Part shown: in pieces, positions 53,416 to 61,789 of the stretch
Position numbering within the stretch: position 1 is the first letter of the stretch
Layout of the letters: the number at the start of each line of letters is the position of its first letter
Assembly: GCA_002449265.1 (NCBI GenBank)
Contig: DKCV01000016.1
Span: forward strand, 1-64,000
DNA length: 64,000 nucleotides
Direction of reading: 5' to 3'
Source: Caryophanales bacterium UBA6865
GTDB taxonomy: Bacteria > Bacillota_I > Bacilli_A > RFN20 > CAG-826
Translations under genes and position numbers: made by a program
The notes under the pieces: generated by a model
What the model was told of the DNA's origin: nothing
The model's database searches: none
What the model saw: the letters and a program-made list of their open reading frames with translations, nothing else

Positions 53416-55119
53416 TTAGGCTAAAGTGATTTTAAGCGTAACTTTAGCGCCAGTATCGGTGGTTTCGATCTTCCCGACCCTCATCTTGAAGTTGCAGGTG
53501 ATCGATTCGTCGATTGTGTACTTCTGATTCTCGCCGTTCCCGCTTTTTACGACTTTGGACTTGTTCCAAAGATTGGATTGGCTTGGCATGAATTCTTTGG
53601 CGAGCGCATTATTTTCTCCGGTCAAAGTGAAGGTATGGTTTGTGGTGAATAAGGCATCGTTTTTGGCGTTATAAGAGGTACTATTCATCCAGCTATTCCC
53701 ACTTGTCCAGCCGCTTGACATCATCATTGATACTTCGCTGAAACTTCTTTTAATGACACTATTGCCGTTTTTGATTGGATAGAAGTCGCCATCGATTGTT
53801 AATCCTTGACGCCCTAGATAGCTATTACCAATACGTAGATCCTTTGCGTTTTGGCCAACATCATCGGCAGTGAGAAATTCTCTAGTGAGGCGGTCAGCGC
53901 TAGGGCCAGCAGAACCTTGGGCTCTCGCGTCAACGTGGAGCACGCGAACCCCAGGAGCGGTGAAGCCAGTTGCACCTTCATAGCCATTTAGGTAATCGCT
54001 TTTGGCTAATCCATATGGCCCGACGAGCTCGACCATGAAATATTCGTCAAAGGCTGTCATGTTGTAATTTGGAGACGCTAAGACTAAGCAATCGCCAGTT
54101 GTGGTTGCGTCACGAAGCGTGATTTCAGCGGTTTTGTCGCCGATAAGGTCTTCTTCTTTAATCACCCATGGATTCACCCAGCCATATTGGAATTTGCTGA
54201 AGCTATTGTGGTCGCCGAGGTTTTGGTCCATATAGTCAACACTTGCCATCGGTTTCCAAGTCTTATTGTAGTCATAATAGTCATCGAGCCCAAGCGTATG
54301 ACCAGTTTCATGAATGAAGGTGTGGGGGTCGCAGCTAGATTTCATGAAGTTTGTGCTTGCCCAGCCTAATGTTTGTACGGTCGGAGCTGCCTTGTTTGGT
54401 TTATTTCCTGTATAAGTGACATAGGCCCACCAAAACATATTGTCACTAGAAGTATTGTTATCATAAGGATAAGCGTAAACATTCCACATGAGATCGATAA
54501 AGCCATCGTTATCGCTATCAAAATAGGTGATAGGTTCAGCGTCCGCTCCTAGTGAGCCATGGTTTGCTTTATCATATTCTTTGATGTACCAATCACGAAC
54601 CAAATTGCTCGCATAGACTCCGCCATTACCGCCACTTTTTTCTCTAAATTCTTTTGCGGTCATCCCTAAATCTACCCAACTAGGAAGCAAAACCGCATCG
54701 AAAGCCCCTTTCCCATAGGAAGATTCTTCATAGAATTCGCTGACGCTTGTGAAACCTTTGCCCGCCATTTCTTCTTTTGTCCCGTTGAAGGCAAGCCGAA
54801 TATTCTCGTAAAGAGCGTCATCCGCATTGATGGTATCTTTGTCATCGGTAGGATCTTTCGTGAACTTGATTGGGGCAACGAGCAGCTTTTGTTTTTTTCC
54901 ATTTGTTGGATGGCTTTCGACGTGAGGGGTTCCGGCATTGGTATAAAGGGTGTTGCGGTTAAGCTGTTTCTCAGCGCCATTTTTGTCTTTATAGGTCGTG
55001 ACGCCTTTTGCTAAATCGTCGTTTGTGATTATGTTTTCGTTAGGAGTAGTTCCATTGCATGAAGCAAGAAACGACATCATTAGAACGCTAGAAACTAATA
55101 ATAATTTTTTCTTTTTCAT
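53416..55119 (-). CDS. M6-family metalloprotease lipoprotein
   Basis: A 567-residue lipid-anchored zinc endopeptidase of the M6 (immune inhibitor A-like) type. The lipobox is LASC (Cys21). The active site is HETGHTLGLDD (270-280), an extended HExxHxxGxxD motif. Upstream are features of the family ('VSEFYEESSYGK', 'SDNDGFIDLMWN', 'GWASTNFMKS'), downstream a beta-rich C-terminal part. The start follows AGAAAGGAAAT. It lies 18 bp after the DUF3899-like gene, in the same direction as the Opp genes, so it is probably their last operon member. Secreted protease next to a peptide importer suggests a peptide-scavenging unit. Confidence 0.92.
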   Translation of the reverse strand: MKKKKLLLVSSVLMMSFLASCNGTTPNENIITNDDLAKGVTTYKDKNGAEKQLNRNTLYTNAGTPHVESHPTNGKKQKLLVAPIKFTKDPTDDKDTINADDALYENIRLAFNGTKEEMAGKGFTSVSEFYEESSYGKGAFDAVLLPSWVDLGMTAKEFREKSGGNGGVYASNLVRDWYIKEYDKANHGSLGADAEPITYFDSDNDGFIDLMWNVYAYPYDNNTSSDNMFWWAYVTYTGNKPNKAAPTVQTLGWASTNFMKSSCDPHTFIHETGHTLGLDDYYDYNKTWKPMASVDYMDQNLGDHNSFSKFQYGWVNPWVIKEEDLIGDKTAEITLRDATTTGDCLVLASPNYNMTAFDEYFMVELVGPYGLAKSDYLNGYEGATGFTAPGVRVLHVDARAQGSAGPSADRLTREFLTADDVGQNAKDLRIGNSYLGRQGLTIDGDFYPIKNGNSVIKRSFSEVSMMMSSGWTSGNSWMNSTSYNAKNDALFTTNHTFTLTGENNALAKEFMPSQSNLWNKSKVVKSGNGENQKYTIDESITCNFKMRVGKIETTDTGAKVTLKITLA

Positions 55120-55137
55120 AAATATTTCCTTTCTTTG

Positions 55138-55602
55138 CTATTTATTGATTTCGTAGAGGATAAGCAAGATTATCGCTACGATTAGAAAGAGAATCGCTAC
55201 AAGCAAGATAGAATGGATCGGTTTCCTTTCTTTGCTCGCCTTTTTGAGTTTGTAGTCGTAATAGGTTGCGGGGAATCCGTGCTTTTTATAAGAGGGACGG
55301 AAGGCAACGTTTAGGACAAGAAGCACGGCGTAAGTAAGGGCGTCAAATGCCCCGAGTGTCGCGAAGTAATTGAGGAGATAAAGAAGTAGTAGCAATAATC
55401 CAGATATTCCGAAGGCATCAAGCGCAATCGCATAAGGATTGATGTGATAGCCACTTCCTTTTTGGGCGTAGTATTCGGTAAGAACGATAATTGTCCCAAC
55501 AATTAGCCCTACAAAGAAACTGATGACAAATTCAATCCAGAATATTTTCGAGAAGAAAGGGCTCTTTGTTTCTTGACTAAGCTCTTTCTTTTCCTCTTTC
55601 AT
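55138..55602 (-). CDS. Small membrane protein, DUF3899-like
   Basis: A 154-residue integral membrane protein with about four hydrophobic segments: residues about 22-45, 58-80 and 83-100, and a C-terminal helix (about 130-151). A basic loop 'RPSYKKHGFPATYYDYKLKKASKERK' type region (shown in part) lies before the last helix. The middle ('DAFGISGLLLLL' and 'LGAFDALTY') resembles DUF3899 proteins, which occur beside Opp genes in low-GC bacteria. Its start overlaps the oppF stop as ATGA, so it is coupled. Role unknown; it might aid transporter assembly. Confidence 0.7.
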   Translation of the reverse strand: MKEEKKELSQETKSPFFSKIFWIEFVISFFVGLIVGTIIVLTEYYAQKGSGYHINPYAIALDAFGISGLLLLLLYLLNYFATLGAFDALTYAVLLVLNVAFRPSYKKHGFPATYYDYKLKKASKERKPIHSILLVAILFLIVAIILLILYEINK

Positions 55603-57065
55603 TTTTTCTCCTTGAGTTCTTTTAAGTAGCGCTCCGCCTCTATGTCATTGCATCTAACGTAGTGCCCTGGCACGATTTCTCGGAACGTCGGACCTTGCTT
55701 AGAATAGTCGTGGTCTTTGGCTGGATTATAGACGATCCTAGTGCGCGAGGCTTCCGTGACTGGGTCAGGGCAAGGGACGGCACTAAGAAGACTACGGGTG
55801 TAGGGATGGAGCGGATGGAGGAAGAGTTCATCGCTAGTAGCGACTTCTACGAGATTCCCGAAATACATTACGGCGATTCTATCGCAGAAGTATTTGACGA
55901 CGCTTAAGTTATGGGCGATGAAGATAATCGTTAAGCCTAAGGTGTTTCTTAATTCGTTAAGAAGGTTAATGACTTGCGCTTGAACCGATACATCAAGCGC
56001 GCTCACTGGTTCATCGGCAACGATTAGCTCAGGGTTCATGATGACCGCTCTAGCGATACCAATGCGTTGGCGCTGACCCCCTGAGAATTCGTGAGGGTAG
56101 CGGTTAGCGTGCTCTGGGACGAGTCCAACTAGCTTTAGGACGCGAGCGACTTCTTCATTGATAAATTGCTTATCGTGACAACCTTGGATGATTAACCCTT
56201 CGGCGATGATATTACGCACCGTCATACGGGGGTTAAGCGAAGCGATAGGATCTTGGAAAATCATTTGGACTTTGTTCGCAAGATTCGCGTGCTTCGCTTT
56301 TCGCTTTTCCTCCTTGTATTTGCTGAGCGTCTCTTTTTCGGAATCGGAGAGTTCTTCCTCCTTTTTATCTTTAATGGAAAGGAGGAAATCTTTGTATTTC
56401 TCTTCGACTTCTTTTAAGGCGGCTAAAGCAATGTTTTTGTTGTAATTGCGGTTATCGCGTTTCGCCTCTTTGATTTTTTCGACTTGCTCGTCGCAAATCT
56501 TTTTCGCTTCCGCGATTTTCTCTTTGATTTGCTCTTCTAGAATTGCGTTTTTCTTGTCGTAATCGTCTAGAAGGGCTTTTTTCTCTTGATAGAATTCGAC
56601 CGTTTCGTCTTCGAGTTCGTGACGGATGCCCTTTAAGTCTTTTTTCTCCCACTTGGATTCATAGGAGGAAAGAAGAGCTTTGAGGTTTTCTTTTTCTTCA
56701 AAGCGGAGGGCTTTTACCGCGTCTTTGGTGCGGATATTCGTCCACTTGATTTCTTTTTCGTTCCAACGGGTACCGGCACTGATACGGATGCCATCTAGCC
56801 ATACATCGCCGCTAGTGATGTCGTAGAGTTTCATGATGGAGCGACCTGTTGTGGTCTTCCCGCACCCTGATTCTCCCACAAGTCCGAAGACTTCGCCTTT
56901 ATAGACTTTAAAGGAAACGTCGTGAACGGCTTTTAAATATTTTGAGCCCCCGATTGGTCCGCCAGAAAAACGGAAGTATTGCTTTAGATGCGAGACCTCA
57001 AGTAGAGGCTTAGCATTTTCGTAATCGAAGCTTTTGTGGAGCGCTTTGGCATCTTTATTTTCCAT
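55599..57065 (-). CDS. oppF: Oligopeptide ABC transporter ATPase OppF
   Basis: A 488-residue ATP-binding subunit that powers peptide import with OppD. Walker A is GESGCGKT (64-71), signature FSGGQRQR (about 325), Walker B LIVADEP, then 'SALDVSVQAQV' and the H-loop 'IFIAHNLSV'. The C-terminal oligopeptide-transporter tail is present ('HPLHPYTRSLLSAVPCP'). About 150 charged residues (about 110-265) are inserted between Walker A and the signature, absent from E. coli OppF (334 residues) but like Mollicute Opp ATPases. The insert is Lys/Glu-rich and likely a coiled coil. It overlaps oppD by 11 bp. Confidence 0.95.
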   Translation of the reverse strand: MENKDAKALHKSFDYENAKPLLEVSHLKQYFRFSGGPIGGSKYLKAVHDVSFKVYKGEVFGLVGESGCGKTTTGRSIMKLYDITSGDVWLDGIRISAGTRWNEKEIKWTNIRTKDAVKALRFEEKENLKALLSSYESKWEKKDLKGIRHELEDETVEFYQEKKALLDDYDKKNAILEEQIKEKIAEAKKICDEQVEKIKEAKRDNRNYNKNIALAALKEVEEKYKDFLLSIKDKKEEELSDSEKETLSKYKEEKRKAKHANLANKVQMIFQDPIASLNPRMTVRNIIAEGLIIQGCHDKQFINEEVARVLKLVGLVPEHANRYPHEFSGGQRQRIGIARAVIMNPELIVADEPVSALDVSVQAQVINLLNELRNTLGLTIIFIAHNLSVVKYFCDRIAVMYFGNLVEVATSDELFLHPLHPYTRSLLSAVPCPDPVTEASRTRIVYNPAKDHDYSKQGPTFREIVPGHYVRCNDIEAERYLKELKEKK

Positions 57066-59016
57066 GCTTTACCTCCTTCTTTGATTCTTTTTTGGCTTTT
57101 GTCGTCTTAACGCTTTTTGCCGCTTTTGCAACTGGCCTCTCCTCTTTTTCCGCTGGAGCGGGTTTTGCTTTGATATCGTTAAGAATCGAGTTCTTGTAAT
57201 TATCAGGGAGCGGAGTTGCTTCAGGATGTTTCATTAAGGCGTCTTTGATACGCGCGATAACGACATCCGGAGCGTGAAGGTCTCTAGCGTTTGGATGCAA
57301 ATTCCAAGTCGCCGCGAAATGGGTTTTCGACACTTCGAAGAATGGGGGTTGCTCTAATTCGTCTATCTTTAAAGCGTGCTCATTTCTAGCCGCGAAGGCA
57401 TCTCCTTTTGGAGGGAGAAGCATATTGGGGGGAGTGCCAGGAATCGCATTGAGCTCTTCTTTGGTATTTAAGTCTGGCATTGATCCGAGTAACGCCCAAG
57501 TGTAAGGATGACGAGGATCATAGAAGATTTCCTTTGCGGTGCCATATTCCACGATTTTACCCGCATACATCACGGCGATATCGTCCGCCATATTGGCAAC
57601 GACGCCTAAGTCGTGAGTAATGAAGACGATGGACAAATTGCGTTCTGCTTTGAGTTTATTGATGAGCTCAAGGATTTGCGCTTGAATCGTGACGTCTAGC
57701 GCAGTAGTAGGCTCATCGCAAATGAGAACTTCTGGCGAAGAACATAGGGCAATTGCGATAACGATACGCTGCCTCATACCACCCGATAATTCGAATGGGT
57801 ATTGCTTGTAGCGGCGTTCAGGTTCGTCAATTCCGACTTCTCCTAACATCTTGATGGCTTTTTCTTTCGCATCATGTTTGCTTAATTTTGAAGCGCGGAT
57901 TTTCAAAGCCTCTTCGTAAACGCTTAGAGCCTCTTTTGCGTAGGATTTAACGTAATCATCGTCCAATTTGAGGAGATTCTCTAAATGAGCGACAAGCTCT
58001 TCGAGATCCTTTTTGTAGGAAGCGATTTGATTTTCTACGCTTAAGATGATTTCAGGGAGCTTCGCTCTTTCGCTAGGCGGGAGAGAATAGAAGTCATTTA
58101 CGTGATATTTTTCCATGGCTTTGGTTTGCTTAGCCATGTTCTTTTTGCTATCGCGATAAGTATCTAGGTGGTTCTTGTTGACAGTCGGGAAGACTTCGAC
58201 GATGTTATCACTTGCGTTAGCCATATGGAGGACGCAGCGTTTCGTCTCTTTTGCTAAGGCTTTGAGCGAAAGATAGATTGCCTCGATGGAGACGTTTTCT
58301 TTTCCGAATTCTTCCGTGAGGATTCTCTTTAATTTCGGTAAGACTAATTCGATTGCTTTTGCGCGCTCTTTACTATCAAGCTCGGCAGCTTTCTCGAATA
58401 GAGGGAGGTAATCATTGATGTTATATTCCTTCTTTTCTGTAATGGGCTTCTCTTTCTTAGCAGAGAATAAAGATAGGCATTTGCCGCGCGCTTTTTCCAA
58501 AACGGAAAGATATTTTGTGGAACGAGTAGGATAGGCTTCATCGCTTTTTTGGCGTAATTCCCTTCCTATTAGCTTATCTGCAAGAATTAACGCGTGATTA
58601 AACCTAGCAAGGTCTTTTTTGGCCTCTTTGACATCGGCTTTATGCTTTAATTCGATTGCTTCGGTAAGCTGTTTTCCCACAATCATGATTGGGTTAAGGC
58701 TAGAAAGAGGATCTTGGAAGATCATTGAAATCTTAACGCCTCTGATTTTATGGAAATGCTCTTCATCGATTTTGAGCAAATCTTGCCCATCATAAAGGAT
58801 TTGGCCGCCTTCGATGATTTTGTTGTTCGCCAAGATGCCTAGAATCGCTTTGGAGGTGACGCTTTTCCCAGAGCCAGATTCCCCAACGATCGCTAGCGTC
58901 CTTCCTTTGTATAAATCAAAGGAAATGCCGCGTACGGCCTTTACGGTGCCTCCGTTGGTGCGGAAGGAGATACGAAGGTCTTTCACTTCGAGAATTTTAT
59001 TATTTTCTATGCTCAT
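57055..59016 (-). CDS. oppD: Oligopeptide ABC transporter ATPase OppD
   Basis: A 653-residue ATP-binding subunit, partner of OppF. Walker A is GESGSGKS (45-52), signature LSGGMRQR (about 408), Walker B VLICDEP followed by 'TTALDVTIQAQI', and H-loop 'VFITHDLGV'. The oligo_HPY tail contains 'PRHPYTWALLGSMP'. A charged, helical insert of about 270 residues (about 125-395) lies between Walker A and the signature, and a Lys/Ala-rich tail follows the C-terminus, which makes it about twice the E. coli length (337). Starts by one-base overlap with the oppC stop. The insert's function is unknown. Confidence 0.95.
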   Translation of the reverse strand: MSIENNKILEVKDLRISFRTNGGTVKAVRGISFDLYKGRTLAIVGESGSGKSVTSKAILGILANNKIIEGGQILYDGQDLLKIDEEHFHKIRGVKISMIFQDPLSSLNPIMIVGKQLTEAIELKHKADVKEAKKDLARFNHALILADKLIGRELRQKSDEAYPTRSTKYLSVLEKARGKCLSLFSAKKEKPITEKKEYNINDYLPLFEKAAELDSKERAKAIELVLPKLKRILTEEFGKENVSIEAIYLSLKALAKETKRCVLHMANASDNIVEVFPTVNKNHLDTYRDSKKNMAKQTKAMEKYHVNDFYSLPPSERAKLPEIILSVENQIASYKKDLEELVAHLENLLKLDDDYVKSYAKEALSVYEEALKIRASKLSKHDAKEKAIKMLGEVGIDEPERRYKQYPFELSGGMRQRIVIAIALCSSPEVLICDEPTTALDVTIQAQILELINKLKAERNLSIVFITHDLGVVANMADDIAVMYAGKIVEYGTAKEIFYDPRHPYTWALLGSMPDLNTKEELNAIPGTPPNMLLPPKGDAFAARNEHALKIDELEQPPFFEVSKTHFAATWNLHPNARDLHAPDVVIARIKDALMKHPEATPLPDNYKNSILNDIKAKPAPAEKEERPVAKAAKSVKTTKAKKESKKEVKHGK

Positions 59017-60695
59017 TATTCATCCGCTCCTTTCAAAGACGTATTGAAGGCATCACGCAAGCCGTTTCCAAATAGATTAAAGCAAATCATAAGTAAGGAA
59101 ATGATGATGCAGGGGAAAAGAAGCACGTGCGGATAGGTCTTTAAACCCGCGCTTTGCCCTTCGTTAAGAAGAGTGCCGATTGAGGATAAGCCGCTTGTCG
59201 AGAAATTGATAATGCCTAAGTAGGATAAGCTAGATTCGCTAAAGATAACGCTTGGAATCATTAAAACGCTAGAAGTGACAAGCGTTCCAATCGCGTTAGG
59301 CAAAATATGTCTGAAGATTAATCGCGAGTCCTTTGCGCCGAGCGTTCTACTCGCTAAAACGTATTCTTGGCCCTTGAAGCGATAGAATTGCATACGGGTC
59401 GTAGAAGCTACCCCAGTCCAGCCAGAATAGACGAAGGCGATAAGGAAAGATAGAACGATAATCCCTGCTTCGCCTAAAGCGTTTTTGAGTTCCAAATTGT
59501 TTACAAACTGGATGGAACATATCGTCAAGATGATGATCGAGGGGATATTTGCGATGATATCGGTGATGCGTTCCATCACTAAATCCACCGTCCCGCCATA
59601 ATATCCAGAAATTGCGCCCCAGATTAAGCCGATAATGAAATTGATCGCACTAATGACGATACCTAGTAGCAAGGAGAATCTAGTGCCTTCCGCTAAACGG
59701 AGGAAGATATCTTTCCCTTGGTCATTTGCACCGAAGAAATAGTATGGCTTGAAGCCGTTTTTATAGGTGAAATAATCAAAATAATCGACACGAATCGTAT
59801 ATTCGCCGTTTTCGATTTTGCCGTAAACGTAATTGCCATCAGCGTCTTTTTGATAGATTTCTTTAAACGTTCTATCGTGGCCTTTGCCTTCTGTGACTGG
59901 GACGATATTGTTTTGGTTCCAGGTGTATGGTTTTTCTTTTCCGCTGCGCTTTGCCTTGACTTCGTAATAGCAGTTCGGGTTTTGGTTATAGTACATCTGC
60001 ACTTGGTCGATGATGTTATTGATGATGTTTTCGCTAGCGCCATCGTTTTGTAGTTCCTCTTTATAGCGAGCGATATAAGTTTCGCTATCGACAAGAGGAT
60101 GGAGGATTTTGCTTCCCTCCGATTGTTCTTTGTCGTAAGCGACGAGATTATTGTACACTTCAGGTGTGACTTTCACGATTTTGCAGCCGACGGCATAAGA
60201 ATCGATTCTCACGTTATAAGTCGTGGTTTTGATTGCTCCGACTTGCGTCACGGTCGTCGATTCTAATTTCACGAATGGCTTATGGTTAGAGTCATCGTTC
60301 TTCTTAATGAGATAATCGACCTCGCTATAGGATTTCACTTCCGTCCCATCCCAGAAACCGCTGCCTTTGAACATCGGGTTATAGGGGAGAGCGTACTTAA
60401 AGTTCGTATCCTCGTAGCCATCGGGGAAATCTTTCGTAGAGACATGCGCTTTTGGTGAAGCTAATGGGACAATAATCGCAAATAAAGCGATTAGCAAAAT
60501 AATGATCGCAGCAACGATAGACGCTTTGTTTTTGGCAAAGCGGTTGAAGCAGTCATGAAGGTATGAAACTGGCTTCGTTTCGAATGCTTGATCATGAAGA
60601 CTTGAATGGTCAGGAAGCTCTTGAAATAGAGATTGATCCAACTTGGAAGCGTCCATAATGGATTCATTTGTCGTTTTCATTTCATTCTGTTCCAT
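59016..60695 (-). CDS. oppC: Oligopeptide ABC transporter permease OppC
   Basis: A 559-residue permease. A cytoplasmic N-terminus of about 55 residues leads to TM1 (about 59-78, 'IVAAIIILLIALFAIIVP'). An extracytoplasmic insert (about 81-330), rich in Tyr, Asp and Lys, follows. The conserved permease core starts near 336 ('GTRFSLLLGIVISAI') and has the EAA loop 'ASRTLGAKDSRLIFRHILP'. E. coli OppC is 302 residues, so the insert accounts for the extra length and may contact the large OppA. It overlaps oppB by one base (TAATG). Confidence 0.94.
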   Translation of the reverse strand: MEQNEMKTTNESIMDASKLDQSLFQELPDHSSLHDQAFETKPVSYLHDCFNRFAKNKASIVAAIIILLIALFAIIVPLASPKAHVSTKDFPDGYEDTNFKYALPYNPMFKGSGFWDGTEVKSYSEVDYLIKKNDDSNHKPFVKLESTTVTQVGAIKTTTYNVRIDSYAVGCKIVKVTPEVYNNLVAYDKEQSEGSKILHPLVDSETYIARYKEELQNDGASENIINNIIDQVQMYYNQNPNCYYEVKAKRSGKEKPYTWNQNNIVPVTEGKGHDRTFKEIYQKDADGNYVYGKIENGEYTIRVDYFDYFTYKNGFKPYYFFGANDQGKDIFLRLAEGTRFSLLLGIVISAINFIIGLIWGAISGYYGGTVDLVMERITDIIANIPSIIILTICSIQFVNNLELKNALGEAGIIVLSFLIAFVYSGWTGVASTTRMQFYRFKGQEYVLASRTLGAKDSRLIFRHILPNAIGTLVTSSVLMIPSVIFSESSLSYLGIINFSTSGLSSIGTLLNEGQSAGLKTYPHVLLFPCIIISLLMICFNLFGNGLRDAFNTSLKGADE

Positions 60696-61714
60696 TATTT
60701 TTTACCTCCCATACGAATGCGCGGATCAACTAAGCCATACGAAACGTCTACGACTAGGCTACCGACAAGCCCAATCAAGATGTAGAACATCGAAACGAAT
60801 TGGAAAACGTCGTAGTCGCGTTTTTGGATGGACTCAAGATATAAGCCACCCACTCCAGGGACGCTGAAGATGTTTTCGATGATCATTGAGCCGCTAAGAA
60901 TGCCGATGATGGTTCCCAAAATCATCGGGAAGATTGGGACAAGGCTATTGCGGAAAGCGTGACGAACGGTCGCTTGTGTCTTCGTTAAGCCTTTCGTTCT
61001 AGCAAGTAGCATAAAATCACTTGTGAGGACTTCCGTTAGCTCAGCACGAGTATAACGGGCAAATCCCGCTATGGATCCGAATGACATCGCTAGAATCGGA
61101 AGAATCATTGATTTGAACACTTCTGGATTACTCCATCCTCCTGGGTAAAGGCTATAGTCATAGACCATCGGAGGAAGGATTTTCCAAACGTAGCCAAAAT
61201 AGTTTTGAAGCAAGAACGCAAATACGAAAGAGGGGATGGAAATGAAAAGCATAACCACAATATTTAAGACGTGGTCATCCCATTTGTTTTTGCGTAATGC
61301 CATATAGATGCCTAAAGCAATTCCAAGAGGAACGCTGATGATGATGCTATAGAGATTAATCAAAATGGTCGGCGTCATGCGCTTAAACAAAACTTCAGGA
61401 GGGGTAGAGAGCCATTCGACCTTGTAGCTATAGCCCCATTTCGATTGATTGTTCGGATTGAAAAATGCCACAATCCAATTTCCAAGCTGCTCGAATACGG
61501 GGATTGTCTCGTATTGCCCATTTGGGAGTTTCCTCATTCGCCCTTGATTTACTAGACTCATATAGAAAACTTCCGGGTCTTTTAGACCGCTATCATTAGT
61601 GATTGGAAGTAATCGAATCATGATAAAGCAAAGGAAAAAGATTACTAGGAACGTGAAAATCATGAGGATCACACGTTGAAGGATATAGAGAAGTGTTTGT
61701 TTTGTTTGCCTCAT
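60695..61714 (-). CDS. oppB: Oligopeptide ABC transporter permease OppB
   Basis: A 339-residue permease with TM1 at about 10-34 and the typical OppB core. The EAA-type loop is 'ARTKGLTKTQATVRHAFRNS'. Size is close to E. coli OppB (306), with a modest extracytoplasmic extension after TM1. It starts after AGAAGGG, 75 bp downstream of oppA, with a stem-loop in between. It pairs with OppC to form the channel for peptide import. Confidence 0.95.
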   Translation of the reverse strand: MRQTKQTLLYILQRVILMIFTFLVIFFLCFIMIRLLPITNDSGLKDPEVFYMSLVNQGRMRKLPNGQYETIPVFEQLGNWIVAFFNPNNQSKWGYSYKVEWLSTPPEVLFKRMTPTILINLYSIIISVPLGIALGIYMALRKNKWDDHVLNIVVMLFISIPSFVFAFLLQNYFGYVWKILPPMVYDYSLYPGGWSNPEVFKSMILPILAMSFGSIAGFARYTRAELTEVLTSDFMLLARTKGLTKTQATVRHAFRNSLVPIFPMILGTIIGILSGSMIIENIFSVPGVGGLYLESIQKRDYDVFQFVSMFYILIGLVGSLVVDVSYGLVDPRIRMGGKK

Positions 61715-61737
61715 TTTGCTTTTCCCTTCTTACAAAT

Positions 61738-61771
61738 ATTTGGATAGACGCCTTTTAGCGCCTATCCAAAT
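61738..61771 (-). other. Intercistronic stem-loop between oppA and oppB
   Basis: ATTTGGATAGACGC (61738-61751) pairs with GCGCCTATCCAAAT (61758-61771), with one mismatch. No T run follows on the minus strand. This is more likely an mRNA stabiliser or partial attenuator than a full terminator. Such hairpins are known to raise oppA levels over the permease genes. Confidence 0.6.
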
Positions 61772-61789
61772 GAGTATCGGATGAAGTGA

